Assembly: GCA_002840435.1 (NCBI GenBank)
Contig: PHAT01000005.1
Coordinates: 224,460-288,459 of the forward strand
Length of the DNA stretch: 64,000 nt
From: Deltaproteobacteria bacterium HGW-Deltaproteobacteria-6
Lineage (GTDB): Bacteria > Desulfobacterota > Syntrophia > Syntrophales > Smithellaceae
Direction of reading: 5' to 3'
Made by a program: the position numbers and the translations under genes. How positions within the stretch are numbered: position 1 is the first letter of the stretch; every line of letters begins with the position of its first letter. Below the pieces are notes generated by a model that ran no database searches, was not told the origin of the DNA, and saw nothing but the letters and a program-made list of their open reading frames with translations. Of this stretch, positions 18,196 to 25,927 are shown one piece after another.

Positions 18196-18669
18196 ATGAC
18201 CAGGATACAACGAACAGTCATCCAATCAGCTATTCTTCTCCTTGTCCTGCACACCTGTCTGTCAACAGAAGCCGTTGCGGGGTCCTGCGAAAAAGCAGTC
18301 AGGGATGTGAATGTCCGGTTGTCGTCTGCAATCGACGAGCCGGAGCTCATCGAAATTCTCCGAAGCCTGAACAGCACAAACAACAAAAAACTTCCGATGA
18401 AGTTCGTGAGCAAACGGGCGGCCCGGTCACAGGGATGGAAACCCGGAAAGGATCTATGGTCCGTAAGATCCCTCCGAGGTTCAAGCATCGGCGGCGACCG
18501 GTTTAGAAACCTGGAAGGACGTCTGCCCGATCATAAATGGCGCGAGGCTGATTTGGACTACAAGGGCGGACACCGGGGCGGCAAGCGCCTTGTCTTCTCA
18601 CCAGACGGCATGCGATTTGTCACCGTGAATCACTACCAAACGTTTACGGAGGTACCACCATGCCGGTAA
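18196..18669 (+). CDS. Secreted barnase-type guanyl-preferring ribonuclease
   Basis: 157 residues: signal peptide (about 1-28), a linker, then a barnase/RNase N1-like domain (about 65-153). Seen in order: SKRAARSQGWKPGKDLW, SIGGDRFRNLEGRLP, WREADLDYKGGHRGGKRLVFS and NHYQTFTEV. These include the general-base Glu (READ), the following Arg and the general-acid His (NHY), so it should be active. It cleaves RNA outside the cell, or kills competitors if delivered. The stop overlaps the start of the inhibitor gene by ten bases, and GGAGGT for that gene lies inside this one. Confidence 0.9.
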   Translation: MTRIQRTVIQSAILLLVLHTCLSTEAVAGSCEKAVRDVNVRLSSAIDEPELIEILRSLNSTNNKKLPMKFVSKRAARSQGWKPGKDLWSVRSLRGSSIGGDRFRNLEGRLPDHKWREADLDYKGGHRGGKRLVFSPDGMRFVTVNHYQTFTEVPPCR

Positions 18670-18941
18670 AACGGTGCACTTTGAACGGTCTGGCCATCCG
18701 TTCACTCGATGATCTTTATGAACAACTGGCCTTTGCGCTCCCGCTGCCCCGCCACTTTGGCCGCAATCTTGACGCGCTTTGGGATATTCTTTCCACCGAT
18801 CTCCAGGGTCCTTTCGAAATCATCTGGAAGAATGCCGATGAATCAAAGAAGTGGATGGGCAGAGACTATGGCAGAATCATGAAGCTGCTCAGATCGTTAA
18901 AAAAAGAACGGAATGATTTCCAATTGACCATTGAGCCTTAA
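18660..18941 (+). CDS. Barstar-type ribonuclease inhibitor
   Basis: 93 residues, no signal peptide, so cytoplasmic. It matches barstar: an N-terminal strand, LYEQLAFALPLPRHFGRNLDALWDIL split over the binding helix and loop, and a C-terminal strand. The conserved FGRNLDALWD stretch carries the Asp expected to plug the RNase active site. The ten-base overlap with the RNase gene makes immunity and toxin co-translated, protecting the cell before the RNase is exported. Confidence 0.92.
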   Translation: MPVKRCTLNGLAIRSLDDLYEQLAFALPLPRHFGRNLDALWDILSTDLQGPFEIIWKNADESKKWMGRDYGRIMKLLRSLKKERNDFQLTIEP

Positions 18942-18979
18942 TCCAAAAGCTCTTTTACCAGCCAGGAAAATCCCGGCCA

Positions 18980-20290
18980 TTATTTCTTTACAAAATGATA
19001 ATGTGAACCGAAACGTTCAAATGCAGCCTGATCCAGCCCTTCCTGATGTTCCGGGTGCGCAACGGAGATGATCAGCCGCGCCCGTTCCTGCAGGGATCGG
19101 CCGTAAAGATCCACGGCGCCGAATTCCGTGACCAGCCAGCGCACATGAGCACGCGTGGTCACCACGCCCGCGCCGGGCAGCAATACGGGGGCGATTTTGC
19201 TGATCCCTTTGTCCGTTACCGAAGGCATGGCAACAATCGCCTTGCCACCCCGGGAACGGGAGGCGCCATAAAAAAAGTCAATCTGTCCGCCCACGCCGGA
19301 GTAAAATTTTGATCCCAGGGAGTCGGCGCAGATCTGGCCGGTCAGATCAATTTGCAGCGCGGAATTTATGGCTGTCACCTTCGGGTTTTGCGCAATGACG
19401 AAAGGATCATTGGTGTAACCGACATCCATCATCAGCACCCGGGCATTCCGATGCGTGTAATCATATAAATTTTTTGAACCCAGCAGGAATGTTGCCACCA
19501 TCTTTCCCTGATCAATCGCCTTGTTGGCGCCGTTGATCACACCTTTTTCCACAAGTGGAATCACGCCGTCGGCGAACATTTCCGTGTGAATGCCCAGATT
19601 TTTGTGCGAGGCAAGCTGGGAAAGCACCGCATTGGGAATCGCGCCGATGCCCATCTGCAAAGTGGCGCCGTCTTCGATAAGCGCCGCGCAATGCCTGCCG
19701 ATGGCCGCTTCTATGGGATCGGGCTTCGCAAAATGGACCGTCTCCAGCGGGATATCATCTTCAACAAAAATATTGATTTTATCGATGGAAATAAGCGCAT
19801 CACCGAATGTGCGGGGAACATGCGGATTAATGACGGCAATGACGGTTTCAGCGATTTCCATGGCGGCCAGCGTCGCATCCACCGACGTCCCCAGAGACAC
19901 ATAACCCTGTTCGTCCGGCGGGCAGACCTGCAGCATGACCACATGGCAGGGCAGATGACCTTCACGGTAAAGTCGCTGGGTTTCCCCTAAAAACACCGGG
20001 ATGTAATCGGCATATCCCTGCTGAGTCTGCGTGCGGACATTAGGGCCGACAAAGAAAGATTCCAGTTGAAAAATGCCTTCAAACTCCGGATCTGCGTAAG
20101 GGGCCGGACCTTCCGTATGCAGATGATGAATATGAACATTCCGCAATTCATCGGCCCGTCCGCGCCGGCACATGGCGGCAACCAGACACTGCGGGGAACT
20201 GGCGACACTGCTGAGATGAATATGATTGCCTGATTTAATCACCCGCACCGCTTCGTCAGGCGTAACCGTTTTGATTTTCGTCATTCCCAT
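18980..20290 (-). CDS. 4-hydroxybutyrate-type CoA-transferase
   Basis: 436 residues from the ATG at 20290 (AAAGGA eight bases before; the frame is open upstream to 20398). A family I CoA-transferase with GIGAIPNAV, the catalytic-Glu motif GIHTEM (Glu near residue 237, matching the known Glu238 region of Clostridium aminobutyricum 4-hydroxybutyrate CoA-transferase), VTEFGAV and AHPEHQEGL. It is divergent from a 4-hydroxybutyryl-CoA dehydratase gene. Together they would activate 4-hydroxybutyrate with acetyl-CoA and dehydrate it to crotonyl-CoA. Confidence in the family is high; substrate assignment rests on the neighbour. Confidence 0.85.
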   Translation of the reverse strand: MGMTKIKTVTPDEAVRVIKSGNHIHLSSVASSPQCLVAAMCRRGRADELRNVHIHHLHTEGPAPYADPEFEGIFQLESFFVGPNVRTQTQQGYADYIPVFLGETQRLYREGHLPCHVVMLQVCPPDEQGYVSLGTSVDATLAAMEIAETVIAVINPHVPRTFGDALISIDKINIFVEDDIPLETVHFAKPDPIEAAIGRHCAALIEDGATLQMGIGAIPNAVLSQLASHKNLGIHTEMFADGVIPLVEKGVINGANKAIDQGKMVATFLLGSKNLYDYTHRNARVLMMDVGYTNDPFVIAQNPKVTAINSALQIDLTGQICADSLGSKFYSGVGGQIDFFYGASRSRGGKAIVAMPSVTDKGISKIAPVLLPGAGVVTTRAHVRWLVTEFGAVDLYGRSLQERARLIISVAHPEHQEGLDQAAFERFGSHYHFVKK

Positions 20291-20487
20291 GTTCCGCATC
20301 CTTTCCTTGACTACTATGACAAATATCATTTCATTTGACAAGTATCTTGACAGACGCCTGCTTCTGATTAATTTACTGATGATACCATAAATCATCAAGA
20401 ACGCATTTCACAATGATGGTTTCCCGGCACATCTTCAGCACGAGTAACCGCTCATTTTACCGTTCAATCAAAAAAGGAGAATTTTTC

Positions 20488-21936
20488 ATGACCATTAAAA
20501 CCAGGCAGGATTACATTGAAAGTTTGCGACGGCTGAAATTAAATCTCTGGATGTTCGGGGAAAAGATCGCGTCACCCGTGGATCATCCGATCATTATCCC
20601 TTCGATGAATGCCGTGTCCTTTACCTACGAGCTGGCCCTTGATTCGCAGTACGAAGATTTAATGACGGCAACCTCGCACCTGACGGGAAAGAAAATCAAC
20701 CGCTTTACACACATTTTTTCCAGTACGGAAGACCTTGTTAAAAAAGTGCGCCGCCAGCGAATTCTGGGGCAGAAAACCTCCTGCTGCTTTCAGCGTTGTG
20801 TGGGCATGGACGCGATGAATGCCGTCTACAGCACATCCTTTGAAATGGACGGGAAATTCGGCACATCTTATCATGAAAAATTCAAAAAATTTCTGCTGTA
20901 CGTCCAGGAGGAAAACCTCGTCGTGGACGGCGCGATGACCGACCCGAAGGGTGATCGATCGCTTGCACCCCATCAGCAAAAAGATCCGGACCTTTACCTG
21001 CACGTCGTGGAGCGGCGGCCGGACGGCATTGTGGTGCGAGGCGCAAAAGCCCATCAGACCGGCATTGTCAACTCTCATGAAATTCTCGTCATGCCGACCA
21101 TCGCCATGCAGGAAAAAGACAGGGACTATGCGGTAAGTTTTGCGGTACCGACGGACGCGCCGGGCATCGTCATGATTTTCGGCAGGCAATCCTGCGACAC
21201 GCGCAAAATGGAAGGCACGGAAATGGACGTCGGCAACAGCCGGTTCGGCGGCCATGAAGCGCTGGTGATTTTTGATAATGTTTTTATTCCCAACGAGCGC
21301 ATCTTCATGAACGGCGAAACGGAATTTGTCGGAATGATGGTGGAACGCTTTTCCGGCCATCACCGGCCTTCCTATGCCTGCAAAGTGGGCGTCGGAGATG
21401 TCCTCATCGGAGCGACTGCGCTTTCCGCCGATTACTGCGGCATCGCGAAAGCTTCGCACGTGAAGGACAAACTTGTCGAAATGACGCATTTGAATGAAAC
21501 CATTTATTCAAGCGCGCTCGCCTGCTCGACGGAAGGCTGGCAGACGCCTTCGGGAGCTTATCAGATCGACCAGATGCTGGCCAACGTCTGCAAACACAAT
21601 GTCACCCGCTTCACCTATGACATCGCGAGGCACGCTGAAGATATCGCGGGCGGCCTGATGGTGACGATGCCGTCCGAAAAAGATTTCCGGCATCCGGAAA
21701 TCGGCCGTTATATCGACAAATACTTCCAGGGCATACCGGATGTTTCAACGGAAGCCCGCATGCGGGTGCTCAGGCTCATAGAGAATCTCACGCTGGGCAC
21801 CGGCGCGGTGGGGTATCGCACGGAGTCCATGCACGGAGCGGGCTCGCCGCAGGCGCAGCGGATCATGATCGCCAGACTGGGCAATTTTGAATACAAGAAA
21901 AACCTGGCCAGGGTAATTGCAAAAATCAGGGAATAA
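20488..21936 (+). CDS. abfD: 4-hydroxybutyryl-CoA dehydratase / vinylacetyl-CoA isomerase
   Basis: 482 residues (C. aminobutyricum AbfD is about 490). An FAD and [4Fe-4S] enzyme that turns 4-hydroxybutyryl-CoA into crotonyl-CoA by a ketyl-radical route. The four cluster ligands are recognisable: Cys100 and Cys104 in CCFQRC, His291/292 and Cys298 in SGHHRPSYAC, with the same seven-residue His-Cys gap as AbfD. FAD-site stretches such as AHQTG and the C-terminal ENLTLGTGAVGYR are present. AAGGAG sits eight bases before ATG 20488; the upstream open frame is not coding. Oxygen-sensitive, so this suggests an anaerobe growing on 4-hydroxybutyrate, GABA or succinate-derived acids. Confidence 0.93.
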   Translation: MTIKTRQDYIESLRRLKLNLWMFGEKIASPVDHPIIIPSMNAVSFTYELALDSQYEDLMTATSHLTGKKINRFTHIFSSTEDLVKKVRRQRILGQKTSCCFQRCVGMDAMNAVYSTSFEMDGKFGTSYHEKFKKFLLYVQEENLVVDGAMTDPKGDRSLAPHQQKDPDLYLHVVERRPDGIVVRGAKAHQTGIVNSHEILVMPTIAMQEKDRDYAVSFAVPTDAPGIVMIFGRQSCDTRKMEGTEMDVGNSRFGGHEALVIFDNVFIPNERIFMNGETEFVGMMVERFSGHHRPSYACKVGVGDVLIGATALSADYCGIAKASHVKDKLVEMTHLNETIYSSALACSTEGWQTPSGAYQIDQMLANVCKHNVTRFTYDIARHAEDIAGGLMVTMPSEKDFRHPEIGRYIDKYFQGIPDVSTEARMRVLRLIENLTLGTGAVGYRTESMHGAGSPQAQRIMIARLGNFEYKKNLARVIAKIRE

Positions 21937-22025
21937 GGCTGAAGGCCCACCGCCCATAAAGGTGGCACAGCAAAACAGACCTTCGGCCTCGCGCCCCCTC
22001 GTGTAACCTTTAGGCTATCAGGGCG

Positions 22026-22832
22026 TCAGTCTAACCGCCCTTTTAAAAACTCCCGCATATCGTGGGACAGTTGGCCGGCTTTTTCCAGAAGAATCGCGTG
22101 GCCGCAATTTTCGTAAATGATCATCTTTGCTTTGGGCAGCGTCCATCGGAAATCTTCCGCAAGCGGTATCGGAAAAATCGGATCATCCTTGCCTAAAATG
22201 ATCATCGTCGGCTGTGTGATATTCTGAGCCCGGCTGTTATTGTCAAATGCGTTGCAGGCGGCGAACTGCCGCATAAAGGCTTTTAGCGGCTGCGGATTCT
22301 TCATCCGTAAAGCGACGGCCTGATCCAGAATATCCGGGCATTTCTCAGCAAATCCCGGCGCCGTCATCAGAGTCAAATCCGTACGATAAACCTGTTCGGC
22401 TGGTTTACCGGCTATGGCCACGGCCGTCTTCACCCAGAAAGGTTTACCCAGTTCCAGAGACCGGGCGCCGCCCATGCTTGTTGCAATCAGAATCAGGCGG
22501 TTAACCCTGTCAGGATAAGACCGAGCGATCTCCTGGGAAATAAAACCGCCCATGGAAAGCCCCGCCACATGGGCATTTTCAATGCCCAGCGCTTTCTGCA
22601 ATTCCACCGCATCAGAGGCCATTAAGGAAATCGAGTATTCCCCGTCCGGTTTGTCGCTTTGACCGATGCCCCGGTTATCCAATGCAATCACCCGAAAATC
22701 TTTGGCCAGTTCCTGAATTTGCGCGAACCATAAATCCATGGGAAAAGCCAGGCCATTGATGAGCATCAGCGGTTCGCCCTTTCCCTGCTCTTCATAATAA
22801 ATTTTGATTCCGTTGACTGTTTGATGCGGCAT
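22026..22832 (-). CDS. Alpha/beta hydrolase (3-oxoadipate enol-lactonase-like)
   Basis: 268 residues from the ATG at 22832 (AAGG seven bases before). Catalytic triad: Ser in GLSMGG (about residue 92), Asp in GKDDPIFP and His in CGHAIL. Oxyanion region LINGLAF. The closest general type is the PcaD/BioH-like carboxylesterase group. It lies immediately downstream of the thiolase on the same strand, but a strong terminator lies between, so it is probably transcribed separately or by read-through. Substrate unknown. Confidence 0.85.
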   Translation of the reverse strand: MPHQTVNGIKIYYEEQGKGEPLMLINGLAFPMDLWFAQIQELAKDFRVIALDNRGIGQSDKPDGEYSISLMASDAVELQKALGIENAHVAGLSMGGFISQEIARSYPDRVNRLILIATSMGGARSLELGKPFWVKTAVAIAGKPAEQVYRTDLTLMTAPGFAEKCPDILDQAVALRMKNPQPLKAFMRQFAACNAFDNNSRAQNITQPTMIILGKDDPIFPIPLAEDFRWTLPKAKMIIYENCGHAILLEKAGQLSHDMREFLKGRLD

Positions 22833-22864
22833 CAGAATACCTTCCGCTCCCCGGGAAAATAAGC

Positions 22865-22894
22865 AAAAAAATCCCCCGCAGTCGCCTGCGGGGG
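22865..22894 (-). terminator. Terminator after the thiolase gene
   Basis: Nine-base GC-rich perfect stem (22873-22881 with 22886-22894), four-base loop, then an A/T run read as T on the minus strand. It lies inside the open frame upstream of the hydrolase start, supporting the start at 22832. Confidence 0.88.
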
Positions 22895-22914
22895 TCATGA
22901 AGAACAAGAATTAT

Positions 22915-24204
22915 TTAAACGGCTTCAATGGCAATGGCCATTCCCTGACCGCCGCCGATGCACAAAGAGGCCAGTCCCAGGCCCACATTGCGACGTTTCA
23001 TTTCATTGGCCAGCGCAAGCACTATACGCGCACCGGAGCAGCCAACCGGATGGCCGATGGAAATGGCCGAGCCATTGACGTTGGTGACATCCCAGGGAAT
23101 GTTCAGTTCGCGCAGGCAGGCAATGGCCTGAGCGGCAAACGCTTCATTGAGTTCAAACAGGCCGTAATCCTTAATCGACGTCCCGGTGAGTCTGAGCAAT
23201 TTGCGCACCGCGGGAACAGGCCCCAATCCCATGTAAGCAGGATCGACGCCGCCGGACGCATAACCTTTAATCCGCGCCAGAGGTTTCAAGCCCAGCTGTT
23301 TGGCTTTTTCTTCGCTCATGATCAGCAGGGCCGCTGCCGCATCGTTGATGCCGGAGGCGTTGCCGGCCGTAACCGTGCCGTCCTTCTTGAAGGCTGTGTT
23401 CAACTTGGCCAGTTTCTCCATGCTGGTGTCCATGGGGCGTTCATCCGTATCAAAAATAATCGGGTTGCCCTTCTTTTGCGGGATGGCAACCGGAACAATT
23501 TCATCTTTCAAGAGGCCATTTTTCATGGCGTTGCGGGCGCGGGCGTGGCTCTCCACGCTCAGTTTATCCTGTTCCTCGCGGGTGATGCCATAGCGCGCGG
23601 CGATGTTTTCTGCTGTGATGCCCATGTGGTAGCCATAAAAGATTTCATAAAGAGCGTCAAACACCATCAGATCGACCGTTTTGCCGAAAGGCATATCCAT
23701 CCGGTGCCCCCAGCGGGCCTTGGGCAGACCGATCGGAACATCGCTCATGTTTTCCATACCGCCCGCGATCACGACTTCGCTGTCACCCGCCTTGATGCCG
23801 GCCGCGGCAAGGGCAATGGCCTTCATGCCGGAGGCGCACACCTTGTTGATGGTGAAGGCCGTCGTTTCCTTGGGAAGACCGGCGCGAATCATGGCCTGGC
23901 GGCCCACGTTCTGGCCCTGTCCCGCCCCGATGACGTTGCCGATGATGACTTCATCCACAGCGATTTCCTTGAGATTATCGTCCCACTTGTAATACTGCTG
24001 TTCGATAGAGGAAAGACCTTCGTTCTTTGCGCTATCCGGCGCATCTTCTTTGGCGTGAGCCGGCAGGGCCGGTTTAAACCCGGCTTTGATTAAAGTTTCA
24101 CGAATGACGAGCGCTCCCAAATCTTTAGCGGAAACGTCTTTCAGGGAGCCGCCGAAGGCTCCAACCGCGGTGCGCACACCGTTGACAATAACTGCATTTG
24201 ACAT
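22915..24204 (-). CDS. Acetyl-CoA acetyltransferase-type thiolase with an N-terminal insert
   Basis: 429 residues; joins or cleaves acetyl-CoA units in beta-oxidation or acetoacetyl-CoA formation. Catalytic Cys123 in NKVCASGMKA, NEAFAAQA, the His motif GHPVGCSGAR and the second Cys in CIGGGQGMA are all present. Typical thiolases have about 392 residues with the nucleophile near position 89. Here an extra 34-37 residues (about 45-80, hydrophilic) sit between the first helix and DEVIIGNV. GAGGAGGT precedes the ATG. It has its own terminator and is probably monocistronic. Confidence 0.92.
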   Translation of the reverse strand: MSNAVIVNGVRTAVGAFGGSLKDVSAKDLGALVIRETLIKAGFKPALPAHAKEDAPDSAKNEGLSSIEQQYYKWDDNLKEIAVDEVIIGNVIGAGQGQNVGRQAMIRAGLPKETTAFTINKVCASGMKAIALAAAGIKAGDSEVVIAGGMENMSDVPIGLPKARWGHRMDMPFGKTVDLMVFDALYEIFYGYHMGITAENIAARYGITREEQDKLSVESHARARNAMKNGLLKDEIVPVAIPQKKGNPIIFDTDERPMDTSMEKLAKLNTAFKKDGTVTAGNASGINDAAAALLIMSEEKAKQLGLKPLARIKGYASGGVDPAYMGLGPVPAVRKLLRLTGTSIKDYGLFELNEAFAAQAIACLRELNIPWDVTNVNGSAISIGHPVGCSGARIVLALANEMKRRNVGLGLASLCIGGGQGMAIAIEAV

Positions 24205-24371
24205 AATACTGCTACCTCCTCGATCTCAATATATTGATACTGTTTATGTTATTTCCACGATACTTTAAGGCTCAAAAGTCCGTGGTGATTGACTAATGCA
24301 TTAAAATCCCGGGAAGTATTTCATAATTGAGGCGTTAAGGCAAGAGTGATTTGTTCCGTGGCCGGATGGTC

Positions 24372-25925
24372 TTAGCCTTTGCGTCTTTCATAAACTTCCT
24401 CAAAAAGAAAGGCTGTCTCGCGGTAGGCTTTGAGGATCCGGGGATCAAAATGCTGAGGCTTGATGCGCGCATCACCATGATTGAGGATTTTGGTGGCCGT
24501 GGCATGGTCAACGGACGCTTTTTGATTCCGTCCGGTACGCAGCGTATCATACTGGTCGGCAAAGGCGGCGATTCGCGCTTCGATGGGAATGGCATCGCCC
24601 TTCAGCCCCCTCGGGTAGCCGCTGCCGTCCCATTTTTCATGGTGATTCAGGGCGATTGATTGTGCAATCAGTAAATGCGGATTGCCGCCGATAATTTTCG
24701 CTCCCCAGAGGGTATGCTTTCTGAATTCAATCCATTCCTCAGCGCTGCGGGCTTCGGTTTTCTTCAGAATGTATGAAGGAACATAAATTTTACCGACATC
24801 GTGAAGGGTTGCCTGGATGCTGATGGCATGAACAAAATCATCCTTCATGCCGAGACGTTCGGCAAGGATGCCGCAGTAATCACCGACCCGGTAGATATGA
24901 TTGCCCGTATCGTCGTCATGGGCTTCGGCGGCGCGGGCCAGCGCATAAACCGTATAATCAAAAGCTCTCACCACTTCCTGATGCTGATGCGAAAGAGAAT
25001 GGAGAAAATAGTTCTGGACAACAACCTGCTGCAGAAAATAAATATTAGAGTCGTTGATTTCCTGTCCGTAATTAACAGCCAGAATGCACAGTTCATGACT
25101 TAAATAACCAATGCCGTTCTCCACGGACATATTTCTGGCCTGGAAATTTTTTATCAGCAGCATGGCCTCCGGCATCATTTGATGACCTGCCAGTAAAAAT
25201 ATTTTGGATTTGTTTTTTTCCGGGAGCGGAATGCCGGCAAGCAGATTGAAATCCAGTTTCACCCGGTTTAATTCCTGAAAAGCGTACTCATAATGAAACC
25301 ACTGCCAGATTTGATTTTCCACCATAACGCCTACAAGCACCGACCGCGGTTTGTTGGACAAATTCGTTGTCTTTCCCACCAGCAGCTTGACAACCCGGTC
25401 AATATTCGTCTGTAAATCAAAGTGCGACGCATCGAAGGTCTCGATCATTTCCCTGCTCAACGCCGTCAGCTTATTCATCTCATGGTAAGCATTGTTGACG
25501 CTGTCGCGGATATTTTTTTGTTTCAGAAGCATTTTAATGCGGGCCAACATCTCTTCATGGTCCAGCGGTTTGAACAAATAATGATCAGCGCCGGCTTCAA
25601 TTCCCCGGATAAGATCTTCACGCGACTTCAGGGCGGACATCATCACAACGGGAATGTCCCGGAAGCGTTCATCAGCCCGAATTTGCGCACAGATGGCAAA
25701 CCCATCCGTCCCGGGCAAAATGACCCCCAAAAGGATTAAATCGACAGTTTGTCGTTCGAGAACTTCCAGCGCCTGCTGGCCGGTATTGACGCGAATCACA
25801 TCATAACCGCGCGGCGTGAGAATCGCGTCCAGCAGGACCAGTCCCGCCACGTCGCTGTCGACGCACAGGATTTGTGACTGCCTCATATTCATTGCGTAAG
25901 CATCGGTTGAACTCATAGCCAACAT
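24372..25925 (-). CDS. Receiver-HD-GYP protein, receiver lacking the phospho-acceptor Asp
   Basis: 517 residues. An N-terminal CheY-like receiver (about 17-137), a middle region (about 150-330) and a C-terminal HD-GYP domain. The HD-GYP part is complete (LHDVGKIYVP, then NHHEKWDGSGYPRGLKGD), so c-di-GMP hydrolysis is expected. In the receiver the acid pair (VDSD, D23/D25) and the Lys (FKPLD) remain, but the acceptor position reads LILLGVILPGTDG, with Gly67 (GGG codon) in place of Asp. It starts three bases after the histidine kinase stop, with GGAGTAATC as ribosome site, so the two are coupled. Confidence 0.92.
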   Translation of the reverse strand: MLAMSSTDAYAMNMRQSQILCVDSDVAGLVLLDAILTPRGYDVIRVNTGQQALEVLERQTVDLILLGVILPGTDGFAICAQIRADERFRDIPVVMMSALKSREDLIRGIEAGADHYLFKPLDHEEMLARIKMLLKQKNIRDSVNNAYHEMNKLTALSREMIETFDASHFDLQTNIDRVVKLLVGKTTNLSNKPRSVLVGVMVENQIWQWFHYEYAFQELNRVKLDFNLLAGIPLPEKNKSKIFLLAGHQMMPEAMLLIKNFQARNMSVENGIGYLSHELCILAVNYGQEINDSNIYFLQQVVVQNYFLHSLSHQHQEVVRAFDYTVYALARAAEAHDDDTGNHIYRVGDYCGILAERLGMKDDFVHAISIQATLHDVGKIYVPSYILKKTEARSAEEWIEFRKHTLWGAKIIGGNPHLLIAQSIALNHHEKWDGSGYPRGLKGDAIPIEARIAAFADQYDTLRTGRNQKASVDHATATKILNHGDARIKPQHFDPRILKAYRETAFLFEEVYERRKG

Positions 25926-25927
25926 GA

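Noticed and set aside
20291-20487. Promoters for the divergent CoA-transferase and dehydratase genes
   Set aside because: TTGACA-like elements are present near 20336 and 20347, but none has a good -10 at a fitting distance, so I did not call them.
22897-24093. Long open frame of 398 codons on the plus strand opposite the thiolase
   Set aside because: Exactly antisense to a gene with all thiolase motifs; the translation is His/Arg/Gln-rich and matches no fold. It is a mirror frame.
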